Below are positions 1 through 9,800 of a stretch of 64,000 nucleotides of DNA, in pieces. The DNA is from Henricia sp. BOLD:AAB3569 (lineage: Eukaryota; Echinodermata; Asteroidea; Spinulosida; Echinasteridae), in the NCBI GenBank assembly GCA_037783545.1, contig JBBELK010000482.1, positions 1,302,001 through 1,366,000 on the forward strand. The letters are read 5' to 3'. The notes beneath the pieces were generated by a model. That model had not been told where the DNA came from, ran no database searches, and saw only the letters and a list, made by a program, of their open reading frames with translations. Each line of letters starts with the position of its first letter. Position 1 is the first letter of the stretch. Both the position numbers and the translations under genes were made by a program.

Positions 1-124
1 CTGATATCAGATTGGACGTATATCCCAGGAATATGGTGCAGTTGGTCTTGGGTCGATGGATGGGGTTAACCTCTGTTCCCTTGGTGATTTCTTCCTCACT
101 CAGTGGCTCCGCTTTCTTGTCTAG
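1..124 (-). CDS. DHPS: DHPS exon 2, truncated by window edge
   Basis: The minus strand from 124 reads [19 protein letters not shown] and then [20 protein letters not shown] in one open frame directly after an AG at 126-125. [13 protein letters not shown] is strongly diagnostic for DHPS. The exon runs off the window at base 1. Confidence 0.9.
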
Positions 125-2153
125 CTATTTAGAGAAAACAAAAATTAAGGCTTAAATTTGAAATTTCATGTTTTTGAAAACTCCATAATACTATTGGTTG
201 TTAAAGGTCCTATGTATCATTTGCAAGATAAAACTTTTTACAGATTCGAGGAATAAGAGTATGGCAGTGAATGCTGGACCCTGAAGCCAACTTTGCAGAA
301 GGCTATAGACGGGTGCTACACCAGAATGCTACGTGTAGTGCTGAACATTAGCAAGAGCGCACATGTGACCAACGAGATTCTGTATACTGGAGTATCCAGG
401 GTGAGTGACAAAATAGCTGCCAGGAGAATGAGACTTGCAGGACACTGCCAAAGACACCAGGAGCTGCCAGCCAGCAAATTGGTGCTGTGGGAACCAACAC
501 ATGGGCACCGGTCACGAGGACGTCCCATAGTAACATTTCTGGATGTACTCAAGAAAGACGCAGGAGTGCAAAGCACCAACGAGCTGGCGGGATGTATGGA
601 AGGTCGGGATGACTGGAAGCGACGATGGAAGGCTCGTCTGAGGACGACCTAGAGAGAGAGATATCTAAGGAAGAATGTTGGTAAACTAGCCTTAATAAAT
701 TTTAGCTACTTAGATGCATCAATGCTTCAGAAAACCTTGAAAATCTATATATGGATTTTGTGTACTTAAGTAAATGGTAAAGAAATCCTGTGCACGGGAC
801 TTTTTTAGAAACCCACCTTCGGTTGTCAATTTCCAACATGAAATACCATTTTGGACGGAAATAAATTCATGTGGTGTTTGTTACCATTGCTATCAACACT
901 TTGAGTAAGGTTTTTCTTGTCAACTTATGAAAAACAAAATTGGGTCATTGCAAATGATTTGTATTGTATTTATTAACTATATTCAACAGCAAAAAATGTG
1001 CCAGATACAATGGGCCTTTAAAAACCATATGAGACAAACATTTATTTTCAAATATTTAATTCTTACTGTTCCTTAGGCTAAAGTCACTCTCCCGGTTTTG
1101 CGTCCCAGTGGCGCTACGATTGGATTTGTAGATAATCCTAGTCAGACCGTACTCAAACCTAGTGCCCCGTAGTCAATCCTTATAAACCATCTTGAATCAG
1201 CAATGTGTCCTCTTGGAGTTTTGCATGGAATACTTTGCCGGATCACCCGGAAAGAAATTGACCCGAATGGAGCCTAGGGCCGCCGTACAAACCCCATAGG
1301 CGCCCCTAGTGCCGCCTTGCACAATCCTATTGAAGCCAGGACACTGCTGTTGATTCTTGGGGGCATTGGACTACCCCAAGACTTCCCGGCTCCCTTCCCG
1401 GCATTCTTGGTAGAATCACGAGATAAGAGATTCATTCAAGTGGTGTACATTCATTCAAGTGGTGTACTGTGGCGGAGCGGTCTAGTGGATCGTATTCAAA
1501 ACCTAGGTTAGCTCTAAAGGTAGTGGGTTCGAATCCCGGTCTGGTCCATCCATGGTGCGTGTACCCTTGAGCAAGGTACTTTGCCACGCATTGCTGCTCT
1601 ACACCCAGGAGCGAAATGGGTACCCGAGAGGGCAGCAAAAGTTGATGTGTTTGATTAGCCGTTAAGCGCCTAAGGCAGCCGGGGCTGTGTACTCCCTAGG
1701 GAGCTGAGATGGTATATGGAGTGATTTAATAGAGCCCTATGATCAGGGCGATGATAATGTAGGCGCCTTGATCAGGATTTCCCCGGGCAAGTGCGCGGTA
1801 TAAATCCATATCATTATTATTATCATTTATTATTTATCACAGTTTGGAGCCAAAAAGGTAGAGGGATACTGGGACGCACTCAGGCCAACCAGGACACAAA
1901 ACCGGCAATGTGTGACAAGGCCCCTACGTACCATTCTATTAATTTCTTCAACAGCTAACCCAAAGTTGGTAGCTTGAAATCCGGTCGTCTTGTAGCTCTG
2001 CAGTATCGCATGGTAATCAATGCCATCGTTGAAATCATAGCCACGGACTATGACCGAGTCGGCCGGCATCGCTTCACTGGGAACTAGCACTGCCTCGGCA
2101 ACGCAACTTGGTAGAACTTGTAGAACTTCAGACACTTCTTTTGATGCATCCAT
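1..2153 (-). CDS. DHPS: Deoxyhypusine synthase, 5' part of gene (exon 1 and part of exon 2)
   Basis: DHPS transfers the aminobutyl group of spermidine to one lysine of eIF5A, the first step of hypusine formation, in the cytosol. Exon 1 (2153-1932) gives 74 residues from ATG and contains [16 protein letters not shown] and [19 protein letters not shown], the conserved N-terminal block of eukaryotic DHPS. Exon 2 (124-1, cut by the window edge) continues with [12 protein letters not shown] and [15 protein letters not shown], the start of the NAD-binding core. The junction is phase 0, with donor GTACGT at 1931 and acceptor AG at 126-125. The catalytic lysine and remaining exons lie outside the window. 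Intron 1 (125-1931) carries an RTE LINE tail and a SINE, both on the opposite strand. The start is the only ATG upstream of the conserved block in this frame. Identification is firm; expression is inferred. Confidence 0.93.
257..652 (+). pseudogene. RTE-type non-LTR retrotransposon, C-terminal tail of ORF2
   Basis: The frame opens after a stop at 254 and reads [20 protein letters not shown], then [20 protein letters not shown], then [12 protein letters not shown] and [20 protein letters not shown], ending at a stop at 650-652. This order (YGSE-W-L, RMLR, HVTNE, AGHC, RSRGRP) is typical of the segment after the reverse transcriptase in RTE-clade LINEs. Endonuclease and RT core are absent, so this is a 5'-truncated dead copy, as usual for LINE insertions. 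It lies antisense in DHPS intron 1. There is no evidence that it is expressed. Confidence 0.85.
660..1460. other. Intron sequence without recognised gene
   Basis: The only recognisable parts are short MITE scraps (TGGTGTTTGTTACCAT and GGTCATTGCAAATGATTTG, whose relatives lie near 8140, 26600 and 60740). No exon-like open frame was seen. Confidence 0.5.
1465..1825 (+). mobile_element. tRNA-derived SINE, family A
   Basis: The tRNA-like head (GTGGCGGAGCGGTCTAGTGG with a B box GGTTCGAATCCC) is followed by CCCTTGAGCAAGGTACTTTG and a body ending in an ATT-rich simple tail. Further copies are at 54038-54400 (+) and 25611-26255 (-, interrupted), which defines the family. It lies in DHPS intron 1. 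Confidence 0.85.
1932..2153 (-). CDS. DHPS: DHPS exon 1 (start codon to donor)
   Basis: 222 bases encode 74 residues and end exactly on ATG|GTACGT, phase 0. Residues 34-56 hold the VRGYDFN...TTGFQ motif of the family. The open frame continues past 1932 into the intron, but that extension (VRRGLVTHC...) has no family resemblance and follows a good donor, so the exon end is placed at 1932. Confidence 0.92.
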
Positions 2154-2195
2154 GTTGGTAGTTTAACAGCTGTGGTTCAATATTAATTTATTATA

Positions 2196-2684
2196 TAAAC
2201 TCCTCAACAAAAGTTCGGAAAGTCAAGTTTGACTGACGATTTCTCTCTTGTTGCAAAATAATTTTCCTTGAATTTTATATCATTGGAAAGCCCTGTTATT
2301 CCTCTTTACGATGATGTGTCATTTGTTATGATTAAGCAATTGGGGGATGTGCAGCACAACTGAATACGGGGGCGGGTGTAAAGTGAAATGTCACAAAATG
2401 CATTGCTATTGTCAAAAAGTGCATTGACACATTCCCATCCTCCAAGCAAAAGGGGAATGCACTGCATGACAATAGCAGTTAATTTTGACATTTCACTTTC
2501 CACCCACCCCGGTATTCCGCTATACTGCACATCCCGCAATTGATTAATCATAACAAATGACACATCACTGTAAAGAGGAATAACAGGGCTTTCCAATGAT
2601 ACCAAATTCAAGGGAAATGATTTAGTAACAAGAGAGACATCGTCAGTCAAACTTGACTTTCCGAACTTTTTTTTGAGGAGTTTA
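2196..2684. mobile_element. 490-bp palindromic MITE (TA-flanked), copy 1
   Basis: The whole element is one imperfect palindrome. The left end AAACTCCTCAACAAAAGTTC is mirrored by a right end finishing TTTTTTTGAGGAGTTT, and arms of about 235 bp remain complementary almost to the centre. TA flanks both ends, as with Tc1/mariner-type targets. Near-identical copies are at 15040-15531 and 50563-51055. It has no coding capacity; minus-strand frames across it are by-products. Confidence 0.88.
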
Positions 2685-2827
2685 CAATGAAAGTTTTGAA
2701 CTCGGGGTAGTTTTTCTGTCGGTTGGCGCCACGTCACACCCGGCAGGACTTGAGTCATGAAAATACATGTTTGACAACGGTGACAAGCGAAGGAAAAAAG
2801 CCGTTGTCCGTGCAACACGTACACACG

Positions 2828-3705
2828 TATCCAAGCATGAACTAGACCTGTGAACAGAGATTCGTTGTTTCCCACCCAAAATCCGTGGCAAACTCACGGA
2901 AATGAAATTTAATTTGTCCCTTGGGTCTGATATTTGCTCAATAGTTGCACTCACCCAAGCGCGAGAGTACGAGAGGTCCACAGGCTGCGTTTGAGCATAC
3001 ATGTAGTTGTCTCTCACTGACCCTAGTGTCGTCTACGCGCGCATGAGTATACATGTACTTATGTGGGGTACCGTGGCCGAGTGGTTTGGGTCACTGACTC
3101 GCAACACTCGGGTGAAAACTTGGGGTTGCAGGTTCGATACCCGGCTGGGGTACCTGTGCCATTGAGCAAGGCACTTAAACACACTTGCTCCATCCTTCGG
3201 AAGGGATGTAAAGCCATTGGTCCAGTGTGTTTGGTAATGCACTTTAAAGATCCCAGAGCATTCTTTCGTTAAGAGCAAGGGGGTTCTCCGGTGTCTCTGG
3301 CCGTTTCTAATTCTCCTCATGGGTTTCCTCATGCTTACGAGCGACAATGCAATGGGCACTTTTGAGGAATCCTTGGTTTCAGTACCAGAAATAAATAATG
3401 ATGTTAACATGTCGAGGACACGCTTGAACGAAGCCCTTGTATTAATCTCTCGTACCTGACCTCCCTTTGCGCATGCGCACATTTGAACTTGGAGCAAACT
3501 GCCTTGTTTATTTTATATTACGGAGGGTCGAAATTTTGCCTTAAGATTTCACCAAAACTAAACGCTTGGTCCAGTGCACCTATTGAGCAAATATCAGACC
3601 CAAGAGACAAGTTTCATTTTTTGGAGTTTGCCACAGATTTTGTGGGAAACGACAGGGCGGAGGTTCACTGCAGCCATGTTCACGGGTCTAAGCATGAACA
3701 AATGT
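2828..3705. repeat. Dispersed inverted pair flanking a SINE
   Basis: The reverse complement of about 2828-2965 matches 3575-3705, sharing ATTGAGCAAATATCAGACCC and the surrounding 130 bases with substitutions. A SINE (3061-3400) lies in the loop. This could be a foldback element that received a SINE, or two opposed copies of a repeat. Confidence 0.65.
3061..3405 (+). mobile_element. tRNA-derived SINE, family B
   Basis: The head resembles a Leu/Ser-type tRNA (GTGGCCGAGTGGTTTGGGTC, B box GGTTCGATACCC). Next come GAGCAAGGCACTTAA, a 150-bp body, and a 3' end GAGGAATCCTTGGTTTCAGT with an AATAAATAATG tail. Tail-containing copies occur at 46970-47212 (+) and, degenerate, at about 58085-58290 (-). 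Confidence 0.85.
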
Positions 3706-3780
3706 TTTTACTCCTGTCGCGTTGCTACGTATGTCAGTATACAAAAATGGAAAGAATTTATAAGTGAGACATCAACATGA

Positions 3781-4985
3781 ATGATCATGCACACACAAAA
3801 TAAAGTTTTTCCATCCAAATTAAATCAACCTGCCAATTATTAGTTTTCTTTTTAAATGTACGTTTTCGTTTACTGGCTAGTAATTATTAGTCATTTTAAG
3901 GAAAAATAGTGATGTCTAACTTCAAAATTCTTACCGTGTGCACTAACTACAATGTACATGTACAAGCATGGAAGTTAGACCCGTACCGTACCCGTGAACA
4001 GGGCGTCTATACGACACAGGTCTACAAAGTACAAGCAAGTAGGCCTACATCCTTGTTACATTTCATACTGAGCTGAACTTGGATATAGGCCTAAAGTGTC
4101 TCTACACGCGGCCGACACGAATAGGTGCGCCACAAAGTCCACAATTAAGCGAAAAACTTAAAAACGAATGATTCAAGATGTGAAAGTTTTAATTACTTCG
4201 TCTTTTGGAACAAGACTGGCAAGTATCAAACCAAATCTTTTAAGATCTAGAGTATTTCTAGACGTCTTGAAGGCTAGGCATCGAACGCGATCATTATGTC
4301 GGAGGCGGAAAATCTGCTGCATGCGTGCGTAAATGGCGCCCTCTGTTGCCAAAAATTACCCACCAGACAATCAATCGTGGGGGCGTGGCACACTATGCCG
4401 AACCTGGGGCCCAACGGGAGCGGGGAAATGTGCACCCAAAAAGCATAACATATTCCGGTTTTATACATTTTTATTCAACTTTATATGCACTTTCAATATA
4501 AGTTACGTCCAACATTAAACCTTGTATTAAAGAAAATTAAACATTTGGTGCACCGACAAAGAATTTAACAATTCAGCCCTTATATAATTTAATGTTTTTT
4601 AGACGAATGTAAATGACAGTCATCGACACCTTTTGCACTTAAACTAGTTTTTTAAAGGTATACAAATTTGCATTTTGTCATTTGAACCAGTTAACGCTGG
4701 GATTATTTCAAACATTGCTGTCCGTAGGCGCTGCTTTATTTTCTTGCATGTTTAACTCATTGAAATTCAAGTTTCTGCAAACACACTCTCAATTGATAGG
4801 CATGTACTCATAGCTTGACTCATCCTCTTTCAAATCTTGTGTTCAGTAAGGGTGGCTACTATTGGATAACTCTGGTTATTTACCTTGACAAGGAACATTA
4901 CTTAACATTACCAAAAGGCTCTGAGGAATACTAATAAGACATTACATGTACTTGTGAGTGCTATTGGGGTTAAGGACTAAAGATC
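3781..4985. other. Intergenic stretch, nothing recognised
   Basis: This lies between the DHPS 5' end and the RDH-like gene 3' end. No conserved frame, RNA gene or clear repeat was recognised. Confidence 0.5.
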
Positions 4986-4988
4986 TTA

Positions 4989-6482
4989 AGCCTAGCGTAC
5001 ATCAGCGTACGCGACATTGCAACTGGAAGCAACTAGTGGCAACTGTTGTTTCCGGCAACTGGAAGCAACTCGCGGAAACTGGGAGCAACTGATCAGTTGC
5101 TTAAAAAGGTCGATGTACGCGCACTTGCAACTACTGGCAACTGGAAAAATCCCAGTTGCAGCGAGTTGCTCATGTTCTACTTTTTGGCAACTAGTTGTAT
5201 CCAGTTGCATCGATGTACGCGTACTTGCCACTGGTTGCTGTCAGTTGCTCGCGTGCATCTGATCACGTGCGTACACATGGTTGAGCAATACAATACAACG
5301 CGTTGAGCAATACAACTGTGAACTATTAGCGCTTCTTGAAACACATGCCCCTAATATGACAAGAAGTATTACTCTGAGACCACATGCACCTTGGTACAAC
5401 AATATTCTTCGTGAACAAAAGCAGGTGAAACGTCGGTTAGAGCGGAAGTGGGTTTCATCTGGCCTTGAAGTACACAAGCAGCTGTACCGACAGGGATGTC
5501 TGAACTATACCAAAGCACTCGAACAGTCCAAAAAAGACCATCATCGAGCACAGATCAGCAGTTGTGGGCAGAACAATCTTTTCCGCCTTATTGATAAACT
5601 CTCTGCTGTTAGACCTAATAAAGTCCTTCCGTTGCATGAATCATCCATTCAGCTTGCAGGAGAATTCTCTGAGTTTTTCTGCAAAAAGATTGAAGCTGTG
5701 AAAAATGATCTAGATAGCTTCACCGGCACCATTGTGTGTACTCAAGAGGCACAAAGGAATCCTCAGCAGCTGTGTGACTTTCAGAGGATGTCGCCCGACG
5801 CAATACGCAAAGTTATCATGGACTCAAATTCAAAGTCCTGTCCCCTTGACCCTATTCCGACCTGGCTACTCAAGCAGTGTGTGGATGAGCTTCTACCTGC
5901 TGTCTGTGACATTGTGAACTCATCCATGACGTCGGGGGAAGTACCTGATAGTTTCAAAGTAGCTCAATTAACGCCATTGATAAAAAAACCATCACTCGAC
6001 CCTAATAGACTCGATAACTACCGGCCAGTGTCAAACCTCTCTTTCTTGTCAAAGATAACTGAGCGCTGTGTTGCTGCCCAGCTAACTAATCATCTATGCT
6101 TTACTGAGTTGCAGTGTCAATGTGCGCGCTCTGAAAATGTAGACAAGCCTGGATGCATACATGCTCTCAGTTGCCGCTAGTTATACAAATGATCAGTTGC
6201 TGTCGATGAGCGCGCTACGTACACATTGGCAGCAACTGCAAGCAACAGTTGCTTCCAGTTGCAAGGTCAATGTACTTTACGCTTTACCGAGTTGCCGTGT
6301 CGATGTGCGCACTCTGAAAATGTAGACATGGCTGGATGCATACATGCTCTCAGTTGCCGCTAGTTGCGCAAATGATCAGTTCTGAGTTGCCGTCGATGAG
6401 TGCGCTATGCACACTATGCACACATTGACAGCAACTGATCAGTTGAGTTGCTTTCAGTTGCAATGTCGATGTACGCTATGCT
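4989..6482. mobile_element. AGTTGC-palindrome element, copy A, carrying a captured LINE fragment
   Basis: The ends are AGCCTAGCGTACATC and a degenerate mirror image (GATGTACGCTATGCT); TTA flanks both sides. The body is made of short palindromes such as CAACTGATCAGTTG and GCAACTAGTTGC. Positions of about 5279-6099 are replaced by CR1/L2-like reverse transcriptase sequence. Downstream, a unit of about 180 bp (from about 6105 and again from about 6285) is tandemly duplicated. Copies without the LINE piece are at 28503-28977, 42136-42540 and 49532-50005. Confidence 0.8.
5304..6097 (+). pseudogene. CR1/L2-like LINE ORF2 fragment (linker plus start of RT domain)
   Basis: The open frame reads ELLALLETHAPNMTRSITLR, then PHAPWYNNILREQKQVKRRL, DFQRMSPDAIRKVIMD, SCPLDPIPTWLLKQCVDELL and NYRPVSNLSFLSKITERCVA. 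This is the linker after the endonuclease plus the first RT motif block of Jockey-superfamily (CR1/L2-like) LINEs. It lacks the 5' endonuclease, the catalytic YADD region and the 3' end, so it is not an ordinary 5'-truncated insertion. It starts and stops inside a palindrome element (4989-6482) and replaces about 45 bases present in the other copies. The frame is intact across about 265 residues, so capture may be fairly recent. Confidence 0.85.
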
Positions 6483-6641
6483 TTAAAATGTTTGGTTGAA
6501 CACAATTTACTGTAAGAGGTAGTTCTGCTATACTTACATAATAATCGTTCAGAACTGGCACATATTACAAATGATACAATGTTACTTAATGAGTTTACAA
6601 GAAATAACACTTTCTCTTTTGGCCCCTATGAGGCATTTTTC

Positions 6642-6647
6642 TTTAAT
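6642..6647 (-). promoter_or_regulatory. Candidate polyadenylation signal ATTAAA
   Basis: ATTAAA on the minus strand lies about 45 bases past the stop codon of the RDH-like gene (6692). Its position is plausible, but this is the common variant and not AATAAA, so support is weak. Confidence 0.35.
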
Positions 6648-6691
6648 TTTACACCTCAAATCTAGTATTACAAAAGTTTATCGTTTCTGTA

Positions 6692-6825
6692 TCACAAATT
6701 CTTTCCCTCTTCCAACTGCACGAGTTGCGCGCTGACATCCCATAATTTCTTGGCCACTTCGGGGTCGTTAGACTCCGCGGAGCTTTCCGATTCTTCGCAG
6801 TCACGATAGTAGCCACCAGTCTTAC
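6692..6825 (-). CDS. RDH-like SDR exon 7 (C-terminus)
   Basis: KTGGYYRDCEESE to PEVAKKLWDVSAQLVQLEEG and stop TGA; acceptor TTACAG at 6831-6826. The YY-x-D-C and KLW-x-S pattern is typical of RDH/WWOX C-termini. Confidence 0.92.
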
Positions 6826-9800
6826 CTGTAAGGGTGCAAACAAATGTTGAAAATTTTAACGTGTACAACAGGGATCTACACAATTTCGGGTACAATTTTT
6901 TTCTTTTATTGCAATGCATTTATTGTACAAGGCATCGCTGCAATTGCAATTCTCTGAAAAAAATGACATTTCTTGTTTCCTTGTTTACGGTTAATTTCTG
7001 AAATAAGAGGTCCAATTTCTTGAAAGCATGGACACAGTTTTATCGGAATGAGGTACTGAGCTGACTATGACCCCGTTTTCGTTACGGAAATCGCTTCATT
7101 CAACGAAAATTAGTTAACCACTTGACGCCGGAGGACGTGTAAACACGCAAAAATTTCCCCATCGGTGTAGCGGAGGACGCGTAAACACGTTTAGGAGAAA
7201 TTCGTTTGTTACTGCGTTTGACTTCTACAATCGCGGTAATTTCCGAGAGAAATGGCCAAAAAAAGTTTCTATCAAAGCGACATTGTGTTGTACAATGACG
7301 GTTCATCGACATAACAACAATACTTAACCGCACATGGTTAATGAGTTCAATTGTTTTCCACCTCCATGTTTCAACTATAACCCGCACCTACATACAGCAA
7401 TGTTTAAAATAATCCCTGGATTCCTGACTTCTTACCCTTCAAGCTAGGGTCAGTGCCCGCATGGTACACCGCCTCTCCCCCCTGGTCTTCGGTTCTCGTT
7501 ATGCCTTTCCATCTGAATATCGGCGTCAGGAGATAGGTCAGCATAAACCTCGTCATTGCGCTCTCATTTCTGTTTAACCCGGTCGATGGAATGAACCCTA
7601 AAATTAAAACATAGTAAAAAGGGGGCCAGTAAAATTTGTTAACAATCCTGTTTCATTAGCATTGCTTTGTTGTTGTCTATCAACTTCATATGTTGATAGC
7701 AATGCATAGTTAACCCCGCCTCTTAGATACTGTTGCTATGTGCTCACAAGCCAGCACAAAAAAATGGCGACACAACGTACAAAGCAACGGGACTCTGCAT
7801 GGAAAGCACAGATTCATTGGAGAAAACTCAAGGTATTTATGTTTTAAGGTCGACAGTTACCGTAGCACACACTGAGCGAAGGGCTAGTAATGCAGGGATG
7901 ACATATATTCATCAAAATGCGCTTTTCTACCTTTCAACAGCGAATCGCCCGACATTGAAACCAAAATTTACCCGATCACTGGCGCATACAACATACAAAC
8001 TGTATGGGCAGAAAATCGCGTGATTGTTTGTGATGATTGCATCACTTTGACCTATGTGGGCGCCATCTGCTAGCTCTGTTGTGATTGGTCGGCGAGTTCG
8101 GCTTGATTAACAGGTCGGAACTATGCATGGTAACAATGGTGTTTGTTACCATATTTTATGCGTAAAATGGTACCTTTTTTAAATTACTTTTTTACCATTC
8201 ATTCAACACATAAACCATGCATGGATTTTTTGAGGTTTTCTTAAATATTACTGTATCTATGTGGCTGAGATTTCGACAAGGCAGTTTATCAACATTATTC
8301 TTTAGTTATGTAATGCTGCTGTTCCTGGAATTCGTAAAAAATATTTTATCTGCAAATGATATAATGGACCTTTAACCATGTGACGCCGGAGGACGTGTAA
8401 ACACGTTCTGGCAATGTATAGTCACAGGAGCGGCTGACGAGTTGCAATGTCAGCTTTGCCGCTGTCTTCCACGGTTGACGTGTAAACGCATCCATTGTCC
8501 ACCATTCATTGTGTTTGTACACACTGTGTTTTGAACTTGAATTTGACAGCTGTGGCCTGTCAGTGTAGCTAATCTTGCACTGTGGTGGCTGCCTCAGAGT
8601 GTTCCAAAGTATAATCTTTTGGTGAGAAGATTCATACAATGAATGTAGAAATGACTCTCAAGAGTCAATATTTGTGGTGCTTGACCTGGTGCCAATTTCA
8701 TGGCGCTGCTTAAGCATTAGCGGAAAAGACGTGATTACTGTGGCATAAAAGTTGTGCTAACTTTACTGCTATTTAATGGCCGTGACGTGCTTAAGCATGC
8801 ACGTGCTTAGAATTGACTATTGCTGCATCACTGGTCTTAAGCAAATGTTGTCCCTGAAGCTATCGAATGTTTTGCTTTGCTTTGCTTATGGTTACGGTCT
8901 CCATTAAATAGGCGAAGCCTCTGTTAGCACAAAATCGGCTGCTAAACAGCGCCATCAAATTGGCCCCTTGTCTTAACTTTTAGTCAATCACATTTGCCTT
9001 TTTTTTTTAATTTGTATTTTAAACAAAAAATTGTATTTTAGGCCAAAAATAATCCCGGTGTCAACTGGTTTAAAATTCTGTCTGATTTATTACTTGTATA
9101 GGTAAATCATATGTTTAATGATACCTGGACAAACAGCATTGACAATGACCCCCGAGGCCTCCAACCTCCTTGCAAGTTCTTTTGTAAACAGCACATTAGC
9201 CAGTTTGGAGTTCTGATATGCCAACTCTCCACTGAACGTTCCTTCCAAGAGCTGGAGATCGTCAAAATCTAGGTGTGCACCAGCACCTGAACAAAAAGAG
9301 TAAATTATAGGTCTTTTGTTACTTCATTACAAAATCTTCATTTGCATAAATGGAGAACCGTAGCCAAGCAGTTTGGTGTAATAAACTCGAGACCTTGACA
9401 TTCGACACGCACATAGTCACAGTGGGCACAGTGGGCACGGGCGCACAGTGGGCACGGGCCCGGGCGCACCGTGGGCACGGGCGCACCGTGCAATGGAAAA
9501 ACATATGGATCTAAAATTGCACGGCAAATGGAACAACATGGAACGGTTAGTGACGTTGCATTAAATGGATTAAATATTAAACGACATGCGACCTGCCATC
9601 GTCCAATCAGATCACAAGGATCTACTTGGGTGTTACATTAAAGGCGCTCTTCCATGCTGGCTAGCAGCATGCACAACTGCAGCGTGATAATAAAATGTAC
9701 GCACATGGACGAAAATCTGGACTAAATCCAGTATGGGAAGGACCGCATCAACATGGTATTTTATTCCATATTTTTCCAAAACTTAGAGATGTGCCTTATA

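Noticed and set aside
2306-2875. 189-residue minus frame
   Set aside because: Lies mostly in the 490-bp palindromic MITE; no conserved motif.
5281-6180. 299-residue protein-coding host gene
   Set aside because: The core is a fragment of LINE ORF2; both ends of the frame are palindrome-element sequence.
7570-7577. Alternative acceptor AAACAG for SDR exon 6
   Set aside because: Gives the wrong phase and an immediate stop; the upstream TTTTAG gives a conserved and in-phase FIPSTGLNR start.
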